Shown here: positions 23,863-32,600 of the stretch, one piece after another
How the letters are laid out: each line of letters begins with the position of its first letter
Numbering within the stretch: position 1 is the first letter of the stretch
Assembly: GCF_900090195.1 (NCBI RefSeq)
Contig: NZ_LT607803.1
Location: 3,162,001 to 3,226,000 of the forward strand
DNA: 64,000 nucleotides
Reading direction: 5' to 3'
From: Variovorax sp. HW608
GTDB taxonomy: Bacteria; Pseudomonadota; Gammaproteobacteria; Burkholderiales; Burkholderiaceae_C
The notes under the pieces: model-generated
Seen by the model: only the letters and a program-made list of their open reading frames with translations
Database searches by the model: none
What the model was told of the DNA's origin: nothing
Translations under genes and position numbers: made by a program

Positions 23863-24093
23863 CTAATCCGGCTTATACACGGAGGCGGGCCTTGCGAATC
23901 CCGCCCAAAACACCCACAAACGTCCGCAGTTAGGGCACTTGCGCACCGGCAGCATCGCGCGATAGATTTCCTCCGCGTCTACGGAGCCCCAAAACTGATC
24001 ATAGGCCTCATCAGAAATCAGCAGCAGCCGATCACGACATGGGATTTCGCCATGCCTAATCTGATGACCGCACGTACAAGTTATGTTTGGTAT
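23863..24093 (-). CDS. Small zinc-ribbon protein with apparent ATA start, candidate orphan immunity
   Basis: A 76-codon gene too short for routine calling. It begins (start)PNITCTCGHQIRHGEIPC and continues to VRKCPNCGRLWVFW, so CxC, C and CxxC cysteines could form one zinc site. The first codon of the conserved reading is ATA, with a stop codon (24100-24102) three codons upstream and no ATG or GTG between. The gene is therefore either started from a very rare codon or silenced by an ATG-to-ATA change. Protein-like composition over the full length argues for a real or very recently lost gene. An immunity role is inferred from the array. Confidence 0.5.
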   Translation of the reverse strand: MPNITCTCGHQIRHGEIPCRDRLLLISDEAYDQFWGSVDAEEIYRAMLPVRKCPNCGRLWVFWAGFARPASVYKPD

Positions 24094-24102
24094 TTCTTTC
24101 TA

Positions 24103-24408
24103 TTGGCGATGCTGCTGGCCGCGTTGCAGTTCGATGCCGTTGATGGCGTCGGGACACTCTATTGCAAGTCGGACCTTGACCGAAACAATAAATTCAGCAC
24201 CAAGCTCATTTTGCATTTGATCGGTCAACTGAATACCGCACGCTTAAGAGGCCGCTTCGGCGTTCTCACTGCCAAAACCAGAGTTCGCCGGATTAATCAG
24301 GCGCCGCCCATTCACTCGCCATTATCCCCATATTCACCCTCAGCCTGACGGTTATTTTCGCCTCTGCAGCGCCCGGCTGTCACACCGAGTTTCAACTTCA
24401 TCATGTCG
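24103..24408 (-). pseudogene. Degraded coding remnant in the orphan array
   Basis: No intact gene. On the minus strand, 24103-24243 is open for 47 codons (CGIQLTDQMQNELGAEFIV ... ELQRGQQHRQ) and ends in a TAG three codons before the zinc-ribbon gene. It is cut by a TAA at 24244-24246, and the same frame continues upstream with GFGSENAEAAS. The composition looks coding, and it could be the remains of a toxin paired with the zinc-ribbon gene. I do not recognise the family. The plus-strand frame across it seems to be its shadow. Confidence 0.35.
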
Positions 24409-24558
24409 TTACCACCATTTGGGAAATTGCAAAAAACTTTCTTTGATGCTGGCGAGGACATCCTTCGATATTTTGCCTTCGAAACTCGATGGCACAGTGC
24501 TTGCGTCGATATTCTTCCTTGTAGTGGACCACAGCGGTTGCGAAATTTCTATTTCCAT
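24409..24558 (-). CDS. Small hypothetical protein after an exoprotein fragment
   Basis: A 49-residue frame (MEIEISQPLWSTTRKNIDAS ... SFLQFPKWW) in low-GC codons. It begins within about 40 bp of the point where homology to the main exoprotein ends (near 24594). It could be a small or truncated immunity protein, or the 3' part of a toxin/immunity module joined by recombination. There is no clear Shine-Dalgarno and no recognisable family. Confidence 0.35.
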   Translation of the reverse strand: MEIEISQPLWSTTRKNIDASTVPSSFEGKISKDVLASIKESFLQFPKWW

Positions 24559-24593
24559 ATCGTTTCTATTTGAGAAGAGCGTGTACGAGAACT

Positions 24594-25073
24594 CCGGGCT
24601 GCACCCGCACCTAGACCTGGGGCACCAGCACCTGCTGGGTGCTGCCATCGGGCAAGGTCACCGTCTGGCTGACCATCCAGACGATGTCGCTCGTGAGCTG
24701 CGCCATCTGCTCGGGGGTGAGTGCGATGCCGGGGGTCAGGTGGTATTCCTTCGCGAAGGTGGCTCCGGCGTCCATCAGCGCGATGTCTCGCTCTGGTCGT
24801 CCGAGTAGCCGGCGAGGAAGCGGTTGCCGGTGCGCTGGGCGATCTGCCGCGGATCAGGCGCTGTTCGTAGAAGGCGTCGCCCAGGCGCTTTTGCAGGTTG
24901 CTGGGGTCCAGGCCGAGCTGGCTGAAGAGGTAGTCGCTGCCGATCCACTGGCCGTAGTTGGTGAACCGCGGGTCGGTCTCGATCAGGTAGCGGCTGGTGC
25001 TCTCGGGTGGGTTCGGAAGAGGCTCGCGGTGGGCAGGGTGCTCGGCGTGGCCGTGCGCACCGCCCGCCATCGA
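24594..25073 (-). pseudogene. Diverged, frameshifted fragment of the FhaB/CdiA-like exoprotein
   Basis: This stretch is homologous to 32968-33440 in the main exoprotein gene and to 28760-29078 in the orphan copy, but with many substitutions and several small indels. In translation it gives SRYLIETDPRFTNYGQWIGSDY and LGLDPSNLQKRLGDAFYEQRLIR, then falls out of frame. Homology ends at GTGCGGGTGCAGCCCGG, where unrelated low-GC sequence begins. It is an older displaced fragment than the orphan copy at 25425-28937. Confidence 0.75.
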
Positions 25074-25083
25074 CACTGCAGAG

Positions 25084-25428
25084 TCAACAGCCAAATCGAT
25101 CAATGAGATTTCTGCACGCTTGTGGAGCGAACGAACTCGCCCACTTCTCTGCACTCTTCATTTCGGGCTCCAGCCGTGCAAGGGCCTCCGGAGCCCATAG
25201 GTGGCGCTGATTCTCAAGAGGAAAGTGATCGGTTTCTGACCGAATCACCACGAAGACATCAAAGTCAGGATCGCGATCAGCAACTCCAACCAACTGACTC
25301 TTGATGCCCAGCACCTGCTCCGCTCCCTCCAAGAACGGGAGCTCGCCACTCAGCATAGCCCGCACTATCGTCACCAGGCGGCGACGTTCCAAGGTCTGGT
25401 ATTCATTCATTGCGCGCAACTCGCTCAT
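25084..25428 (-). CDS. DUF2489-like immunity protein
   Basis: A 114-residue acidic cytosolic protein: ERRRLVTIVRAMLSGELPFLEGA, then DPDFDVFVVIRSETDHFPLENQR, and finally EKWASSFAPQACRNLIDRFG. The pattern RL..IA..ML.G...FLEGA ... SETDHLP matches DUF2489, a family frequently encoded after polymorphic toxins. Its ATG overlaps the stop of the upstream exoprotein fragment by ATGA, the usual toxin-immunity coupling; an internal start MNEYQ at 25410 is also possible. It most likely neutralises the toxin ending at 25425. The DUF name is recalled by pattern only. Confidence 0.65.
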   Translation of the reverse strand: MSELRAMNEYQTLERRRLVTIVRAMLSGELPFLEGAEQVLGIKSQLVGVADRDPDFDVFVVIRSETDHFPLENQRHLWAPEALARLEPEMKSAEKWASSFAPQACRNLIDRFGC

Positions 25429-28400
25429 CTCAAGGGAATCGATTTGGGCTCTACAACTTGGCCGGTTATCGCGTTCCGATATGCATGAATCTCGAATTTC
25501 AAACCATCGGCCGCTGTGTAGCTTGCACTGCTTACCTTACTCCAGTCGCTCGCTTGCCCTCCGTATTCCGCCACCAAACGGGAGGCATCTCGCAGAGGAA
25601 CACTTGTCCCATTGCCTGCGATGTTGATGCCGTTCCCAGAAAGTAGCTCCGAAAGCTGCTGCTGACTCGCTAGTGACTTGTTGAGATTCAATCCATTGAC
25701 AACGTTTACAGCGCTATCTGCCCCAGTCGCCGCTCTAACCGCCACACTCCCCAACGACTTCGCCCCGAGGCTGGTGGCCGCATCCACGACAGCGACGCCC
25801 ACCTTTGCGGCGGCTCCCACGCCGCCGACCACCGCGCCGACCTGATAGATCAGACTGCCCAGGTCCTGACCAAGCTGCACCGAGTTTTGCGCGCCACCCA
25901 CGTCCAGCGCGGTCTGCATGCGACTGATCTTCGCGTCCAGTTCGCCGAACAGGCTGTCGCCAAGCTTCTGGCGCATGTTGTCGTCGCTGATGAGTTGGCG
26001 CAGACCATTGAGACCAGCGACCGGGTCTGAGAGGAAGTCCAACAACCCCTTGACGTCGCTGATCCCGGATTGCACCAATCCAAGGCCGACGCCCATCTTG
26101 GTCAACTCATCCTGAGCAAAGCTCGTCGCGCCCCACTTGGCTAGAACCTTGAGTTGATCCAGGGGCGTCTTGGCCGCGGCCTTCTCCGCCTCGAACTGGG
26201 CCTTCTGCTGAGTCGCCAACCAGTTGTTGGCCGCCGCATTGGCCCCGGCCTGACTCGCGAGGTTGATGTCTGCCGCATCCAGTCCGGCAACCGCGCCGGC
26301 GATGCTGCTCATCATGGCGGCGAACTGGACCGTGTCGCCCTGCGTGTTCAGCGCCCCGGGGTCGTACAGGCTGGCTGCGAGTTCGCCAATGGCTGCACCC
26401 AAGGCGCCCGCACCGCAGCTGCCATCCGTGCGTGCGGCTCCCACCGCACATCCCGCAATGGCATGCGCCTGCGCCAGCATGTTCGCGACGCTGCCCGGCT
26501 GGATGTTGCTGCCGATCCCGAACGCACCTTGTGCTGCAACGGTGTCAAGGAAGGCGTTCTTCAACCCTTCGCTCAAGGCACTTTCAAGGCTCCCGCCATT
26601 GATGGCGGTGCTGATCACTGCCTTGGCCGCACCGGCCGTCAGGTTCTGCCCCAGTTGTTCGATGAACGGCTGCGCGCCACCGCTCACTGTCGGCAGCCCC
26701 GTCGGATTCATGTTCAAGCCGCCGAGCACGCCACCCGTCACGATGGCCGTCAGCAGATTCTTCACGTTGGAACTGCTACCCAGGTCGTGCAACGCCGCGC
26801 CGATGTCGCCTTGGTTGTTGATCAGCGCCACCGACGCCTGCCCCGCCAGGGCCGACACGCCCGCCGTCACCGCTCCGCTCACGACCATGCCTGTCGTGCC
26901 ACCGCCCACGGCACTGCCAGCGCTCGCCCCGAGTCCCGAGGCCGTGCCCCAGGTCGCCCAGGTCACGACCGCCATCACCACGGCCGCGCCCTCAGGCGTC
27001 AACCCCTGCTTGCCGTAGTTCCACTGCCGGTTCGCTTCATCGAGCTTCTGCCAGTCGACCTTCCCTTGCAGGTTCGGATCGCTGTTGATCTGCTGCACCC
27101 AGCCCATCCCCGGCTGCTGCGCCAGCGCCTCCAGGCTGTCCCTGGCGTTCATGCCGACCGTCACGCGGTTGGCATTCACCTGCAGCCCGCCGGCGTTGAT
27201 CTGGTTGTAGTTCAGCGTCTCCTTGCTTGTCCCCGAGTCGGACGTGCGCTGCCACATCAAATCCTTGCCGCTGCCCTTCTGGGTCATGGTCAGGTCGGTG
27301 GATTGCAGCGCGAGGTTGACGCTGTCGCCTTCGAGCTTGAGCGTGCCGGGGGTGCTGATGGTGGTGCCCGCGATGGTCACGGCACCGCGCACGCCGTTTG
27401 CATCCTCGGCCGTAATGTTGATGTTGGCGCCCTGCAGGCTGGAGCGCGCCAGCGAGGTGGCCTGCGCATCGTAGGTGTCCTGGCTCTTGGCGCCGAAGCC
27501 GTGCCCGGGCGGATGCAGCGCAACCGCGCTGACACTTCCCCCTTTGCGATCCTCGCTGAGTGTGAGGCCGGCTTCGTTGGTCGCCGCGACGATGGTCACG
27601 TCGCCACCCTTGATGTTGACATCCTTGGCCGCGGAGACCTCGGCGCCGCGCAGGTACACGCTGTTGTTGCCCTCGAGCAGAACACCGCCTTGGCTGCTGG
27701 TGATGCTGCTGGCCGAGGCGTTGTCGGTGCGCAGTTCGATGCCATTGCCGCCAGCGCTGTCCTTGGTGAGGAAGGGGTCCTTCATCAGCCCGCTGGTGCT
27801 GCGATGGATGTAGGCGCTGCTGCTCGTGGTGCTGCGCCCCTCGACCACATTCAGTTCATTGCCGGCCGTGATGCCCACACCCTGCGTGCCGCTGATGTGC
27901 GAGCCGACGATGTTGACGTTGTTGTCCGCGTGCATCGACACCAAGCCGCCCGAGAAGCTGCTGCCCACGCTGGTGCTGCTGGCTTCACTCGCGCCCAGGC
28001 TGGTGGTCGAGCTGGAGAGGGTGCCTTTCTTGGTGGACTCGTAGCCAAAGGCCGTGCTGCGGGTGCTCTGCCCGTCGACGATGTTCAGGTCACGTCCGGC
28101 GTTGACGATCAATAGGCCTTCTCCCGAGTTCACGTTCGCCTGACGCGCATTGATGTCCTGGCCGGCGGTGATGAGGGTGGTGCCGTTGGTGGCGATCGTG
28201 CTGCCCACCTCGTGGCTCTGGCTGGAGGCAATGAAGCCCTTGCCGTTGGGCGCCACGTAGCTGAAGCTGCTCGACTCGGTGACGGTGCCCAGATTGATGT
28301 CGTTGCCCGCGTGCAGGGTGGTCATGCCGCCCGCGCCTCGGTTGGCGATGTTGGCGCCCGTGACGTTCAGGTCATTCCCGGCATTGATCGAGAGCGTCGC

Positions 28401-28937
28401 CTTCGGATCGCTCACATAGACGCCGGCCACCCGATCGACGACCTGCCCATTGACCGCACCATTGAGTGTGGTCGCACTCGTGGTACTGGCGATATGGATG
28501 TCATGGCCCGCCGCGAGGCTCAAGGACTTGCGCGCATCGATCGTCGCGCCGATGTTGTCCAGGTCATTGCGCGCCGTGAGGCCCACGGCGCCACCCGTGA
28601 TGCGCCCGCCGTCGACGTTCCGGATGTCATCGGCCGTGATCGACACCAGCGAGCGTCCGGCGATGGTGCCGCTGTTGGTGACGGCGCCCGCACCGGGCTG
28701 GGTGTCGATCTTGACCCGCTCGGCCGACAGCAGCGCCCCGTGCCCGTCGATGTCCCCGGGCTGCACCCGCACGTACACCTGGGGCACCAGCACCTGCTGC
28801 GTGCTGCCGTCGGGCAAGGTCACGGTCTGGCTGACCATCCAGACGATGTCGCTCGTGAGCTGCGCCATCTGCTCGGGCGTGAGCGCGATGCCGGGGGTGA
28901 GGTGATATTCCTTCGCGAAGGTCGCCCCCGCGTCCAT
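25425..28937 (-). CDS. Orphan 3' portion of an FhaB/CdiA-like exoprotein with its own C-terminal toxin region
   Basis: A frame of 1170 codons from the first ATG, open back to a TAG near 29093. It equals the C-terminal part of the main exoprotein but lacks the signal peptide, TPS domain and repeat shaft, so it cannot be secreted by itself. The upstream ~650 residues are identical to the main protein; the DUF637-like zone (NNQGDIGAALHDLGSS) is similar but diverged, and the last ~300 residues are unrelated. The tail reads RDASRLVAEYGGQASDWSKV then LKFEIHAYRNAITGQVVEPKS, a layout seen at polymorphic-toxin C-termini; its activity is unknown. The DUF2489-like gene follows with a 4-bp overlap. Recombination with the main gene could bring this tip into expression. 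Confidence 0.8.
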   Translation of the reverse strand: MDAGATFAKEYHLTPGIALTPEQMAQLTSDIVWMVSQTVTLPDGSTQQVLVPQVYVRVQPGDIDGHGALLSAERVKIDTQPGAGAVTNSGTIAGRSLVSITADDIRNVDGGRITGGAVGLTARNDLDNIGATIDARKSLSLAAGHDIHIASTTSATTLNGAVNGQVVDRVAGVYVSDPKATLSINAGNDLNVTGANIANRGAGGMTTLHAGNDINLGTVTESSSFSYVAPNGKGFIASSQSHEVGSTIATNGTTLITAGQDINARQANVNSGEGLLIVNAGRDLNIVDGQSTRSTAFGYESTKKGTLSSSTTSLGASEASSTSVGSSFSGGLVSMHADNNVNIVGSHISGTQGVGITAGNELNVVEGRSTTSSSAYIHRSTSGLMKDPFLTKDSAGGNGIELRTDNASASSITSSQGGVLLEGNNSVYLRGAEVSAAKDVNIKGGDVTIVAATNEAGLTLSEDRKGGSVSAVALHPPGHGFGAKSQDTYDAQATSLARSSLQGANINITAEDANGVRGAVTIAGTTISTPGTLKLEGDSVNLALQSTDLTMTQKGSGKDLMWQRTSDSGTSKETLNYNQINAGGLQVNANRVTVGMNARDSLEALAQQPGMGWVQQINSDPNLQGKVDWQKLDEANRQWNYGKQGLTPEGAAVVMAVVTWATWGTASGLGASAGSAVGGGTTGMVVSGAVTAGVSALAGQASVALINNQGDIGAALHDLGSSSNVKNLLTAIVTGGVLGGLNMNPTGLPTVSGGAQPFIEQLGQNLTAGAAKAVISTAINGGSLESALSEGLKNAFLDTVAAQGAFGIGSNIQPGSVANMLAQAHAIAGCAVGAARTDGSCGAGALGAAIGELAASLYDPGALNTQGDTVQFAAMMSSIAGAVAGLDAADINLASQAGANAAANNWLATQQKAQFEAEKAAAKTPLDQLKVLAKWGATSFAQDELTKMGVGLGLVQSGISDVKGLLDFLSDPVAGLNGLRQLISDDNMRQKLGDSLFGELDAKISRMQTALDVGGAQNSVQLGQDLGSLIYQVGAVVGGVGAAAKVGVAVVDAATSLGAKSLGSVAVRAATGADSAVNVVNGLNLNKSLASQQQLSELLSGNGINIAGNGTSVPLRDASRLVAEYGGQASDWSKVSSASYTAADGLKFEIHAYRNAITGQVVEPKSIPLR

Positions 28938-29078
28938 CAGCGCGAGGTACTCGCTCTGGTCGTCCGAGTAGCCGTCCAGGAACCGGTTGCCGGTGAGCTG
29001 GGCGATCTGTTCGCGGATCAGGCGCTGCTCGTAGAAGCCGTCGCCCAGGCGCTTTTGCAGGTTGTTCGGGTCCAGGCC
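27079..29078. repeat. 2.0-kb direct repeat, copy 1 (orphan)
   Basis: Every part I compared is identical to 31287-33286 at a constant offset of 4208 bp, and all the embedded reading frames match. The first mismatches on the left are at 27078, 27066 and 27063. On the right, identity stops at 29078, where copy 1 switches to a different exoprotein remnant. It encodes the haemagglutinin-repeat shaft before the DUF637-like region. Confidence 0.85.
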
Positions 29079-29268
29079 CCCCGGCCGCTACTAATCCACC
29101 TTCGCCCACCGCAACCATCCCAGATGGTTGCACTGCATCGCTCGCAGCCGCATCTGAAGCCGCTCCCCAGGTCGCCCAAGTCATGACCACCATCTCCACA
29201 GCGGCCCCTTCGGGCGTCAACCATAGTTCCACTGCTGCGCACTTCATCGATCTTCTGCCAGTCTTAAT
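29079..29268 (-). pseudogene. Decayed exoprotein remnant fused to the orphan copy
   Basis: A diverged version of 31062-31260 of the main gene. Translation gives LTPEGAAVEMVVMTWATWGAAS and SGMVAVGEGGLVAAGG, and then joins the orphan copy out of register. The joint at 29076-29084 has a run of C shared by both parents, which suggests a short-homology recombination. There is no start or secretion signal. Confidence 0.7.
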
Positions 29269-29628
29269 TTACAAAACTGCTATTGGCAATACACCAAATC
29301 GATTCGTGATCACATAAGACTCAAGTCCATCTCGGTTGGGAATTACCGTCAAGACCTCTCCCGTCTCAAACTCCAACGCGAAAACTCCATCAATATATTC
29401 CGATTTTCTAACCTTCTTGTTCAAATATCCGATCAACAAAAAACTGGAGCTTGGCTCTTCGCCATTGCCGCTGAGAACAACGTCTCCATTCGTGCATTTG
29501 AATGGGCATTGAATTAACAAGCTCGCGTCACTTGAGAAAATCATCGCAATCGAACCCGCCCCAATGGTAATCCCCACTAAAAGAGCGGACGAAAACTCTT
29601 CCAAGTCTCGTTTATCAACATTAATCAT
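29269..29628 (-). CDS. Presumed immunity protein of the main exoprotein
   Basis: A 119-residue soluble protein directly downstream of the exoprotein gene (10 bp after its stop). Sequence: RDLEEFSSALLVGITIGAGS, then LLIQCPFKCTNGDVVLSGNGEEP and VLTVIPNRDGLESYVITN. It has a mixed alpha/beta pattern with no transmembrane segment. GC is clearly lower than the exoprotein shaft, as is normal for exchangeable toxin/immunity tips. It weakly resembles DUF6188-type proteins in layout, which I cannot verify. I chose the ATG at 29628 (MINVDKRD) because an upstream start would lie inside the exoprotein gene. Confidence 0.6.
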   Translation of the reverse strand: MINVDKRDLEEFSSALLVGITIGAGSIAMIFSSDASLLIQCPFKCTNGDVVLSGNGEEPSSSFLLIGYLNKKVRKSEYIDGVFALEFETGEVLTVIPNRDGLESYVITNRFGVLPIAVL

Positions 29629-29638
29629 CCTGATTCTT

Positions 29639-32600
29639 TCAGCGGGCTGGCGGCATTGAATTTGGAGGCAGCGGGATATGTGTATCACCCCTAGCTCCGG
29701 TCCCTCCAGTCGACGGATTTATCGGCTGCCCATTCTTCACCGAAATCCAGTAGCCGTCTTGAAGACCCAGCACCGGCGTCGCGCCAGGGGGCATCACGCG
29801 AATATACGTGCTGCCAGGTGCGTTTGGGTTTGTGCCGGGCGGGTAATAAATGGTGCTTCCTGGTGTTCTACCTGGCAGACTAACCCAATCAGATGGGATG
29901 ACCGGCGCCTGCGGTGGATTGGTGAACGGCTGGAGAGTCGAAGGTACCTTAGGGCTGCCGATCGCGCCCCCAATAGCCACCCCAATGGTCGGTCCCGCCC
30001 CCACCAGCACAGCCGTCATGCGATCCACCACCCCCGCAGCCTGTACCACACCCGACAGCGAGTCGCGCAACTTGGTGATGTCGTCTACCTGCTGCCACAT
30101 CAGCTCATTGACGAGCGCCTTTTTCTCTGGCGTGTCGGCATAAGTCGACGCCCACATCAGTTGTTCGAGGTTGGTGCTGGCGTTGTTACCCAGTTGCATG
30201 CATTGGCTGAGGTTGCTGCCGCTGCCACCGCAGGCGCTATCGATGCGCTCAGCCTGCTTGGCGGCATCGCTGGCGGCATCCTGGCGCATCTGGTTCACGT
30301 CGCAGGTGTTGCCGGTGCCGCCCGAACATGCGCGCAGATCCGCCACGAGTTTGCTGGTGCCGCGCAGGCTCAGCGCGTTGTTGGCCGCTGCGTTGGCTCC
30401 GGCGGCCTGCGCCAGCGCGATGCCCTGGGCGTCGGCTCCCGTTATGGCGGCAGCCAAGGCAGCGAACATGCCGGCCATCTCGACGGCTCCCGGTTTGACG
30501 TTGCCTTCTTCATCGCGTCCATAGACGCTGGCGCTGATTTCGCCAATCACGGCGCCGATCGCCCCGGCCGAGCAGCTTCCATCGGTACGCGCCGCGCCCA
30601 CCGCACATCCTGCAATCGCATGTGCCACTTTCTGCGTAAAGTCGTCCAGCACGCCTGCGGCCTTGAGGTCACCAAGGGCGTACGCCCCTTGCGCCGCGAC
30701 GGTATCGAGCACACCGCTCTTCAGAGCACTTGCAAGATTGCTCTCCAGGCTGCCCCCGTTGACCGCCGTGTTGATCAGCGCCTTGGCACCTGCCGCCTTG
30801 AGGTTCTGCCCGAGCTGGTCCATGAAGCCTTGCGCGCCGCCATTGACCGTAGGCAGGCCATTGGGGTTGAGATCGAGCCCCGCCAACACTCCGCCGGTGA
30901 GCATGGCCGTCACCAGACCCTTGACGTTGGCGCTGGACCCGAGGTCATGCAGCGCCGCGCCGATGTCGCCTTGGTTGTTGAGCAGCGCCACCGCAGCCTC
31001 GCCCGCCAGTGCAGAAACACCTGCCGTCACCGCGCCCCCGACGACGCTCGAAACCGTCATCCCCCCGGCCGCTACAAACCCACCTTCGCCTACCGCGGCC
31101 ATCCCGGAGGTTGCTGCCGCATCGCTCGCAGCCGCACCCGCGCCTGAAGCCGCGCCCCAGGTCGCCCATGTCACGACGGCCATCACCACAGCCGCGCCTT
31201 CGGGCGTCAACCCCTGCTTGCCGTAGTTCCACTGCCGGTTCGCTTCATCGAGCTTCTGCCAGTCGACCTTGCCCTGCAGGTTCGGGTCGCTGTTGATCTG
31301 CTGCACCCAGCCCATCCCCGGCTGCTGCGCCAGCGCCTCCAGGCTGTCCCTGGCGTTCATGCCGACCGTCACGCGGTTGGCATTCACCTGCAGCCCGCCG
31401 GCGTTGATCTGGTTGTAGTTCAGCGTCTCCTTGCTTGTCCCCGAGTCGGACGTGCGCTGCCACATCAAATCCTTGCCGCTGCCCTTCTGGGTCATGGTCA
31501 GGTCGGTGGATTGCAGCGCGAGGTTGACGCTGTCGCCTTCGAGCTTGAGCGTGCCGGGGGTGCTGATGGTGGTGCCCGCGATGGTCACGGCACCGCGCAC
31601 GCCGTTTGCATCCTCGGCCGTAATGTTGATGTTGGCGCCCTGCAGGCTGGAGCGCGCCAGCGAGGTGGCCTGCGCATCGTAGGTGTCCTGGCTCTTGGCG
31701 CCGAAGCCGTGCCCGGGCGGATGCAGCGCAACCGCGCTGACACTTCCCCCTTTGCGATCCTCGCTGAGTGTGAGGCCGGCTTCGTTGGTCGCCGCGACGA
31801 TGGTCACGTCGCCACCCTTGATGTTGACATCCTTGGCCGCGGAGACCTCGGCGCCGCGCAGGTACACGCTGTTGTTGCCCTCGAGCAGAACACCGCCTTG
31901 GCTGCTGGTGATGCTGCTGGCCGAGGCGTTGTCGGTGCGCAGTTCGATGCCATTGCCGCCAGCGCTGTCCTTGGTGAGGAAGGGGTCCTTCATCAGCCCG
32001 CTGGTGCTGCGATGGATGTAGGCGCTGCTGCTCGTGGTGCTGCGCCCCTCGACCACATTCAGTTCATTGCCGGCCGTGATGCCCACACCCTGCGTGCCGC
32101 TGATGTGCGAGCCGACGATGTTGACGTTGTTGTCCGCGTGCATCGACACCAAGCCGCCCGAGAAGCTGCTGCCCACGCTGGTGCTGCTGGCTTCACTCGC
32201 GCCCAGGCTGGTGGTCGAGCTGGAGAGGGTGCCTTTCTTGGTGGACTCGTAGCCAAAGGCCGTGCTGCGGGTGCTCTGCCCGTCGACGATGTTCAGGTCA
32301 CGTCCGGCGTTGACGATCAATAGGCCTTCTCCCGAGTTCACGTTCGCCTGACGCGCATTGATGTCCTGGCCGGCGGTGATGAGGGTGGTGCCGTTGGTGG
32401 CGATCGTGCTGCCCACCTCGTGGCTCTGGCTGGAGGCAATGAAGCCCTTGCCGTTGGGCGCCACGTAGCTGAAGCTGCTCGACTCGGTGACGGTGCCCAG
32501 ATTGATGTCGTTGCCCGCGTGCAGGGTGGTCATGCCGCCCGCGCCTCGGTTGGCGATGTTGGCGCCCGTGACGTTCAGGTCATTCCCGGCATTGATCGAG

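Noticed and set aside
23827..24348. Plus-strand 173-codon frame in the low-GC region
   Set aside because: The minus strand has the better coding signal (zinc-ribbon gene and adjoining remnant); the plus frame has no recognisable pattern or ribosome site.
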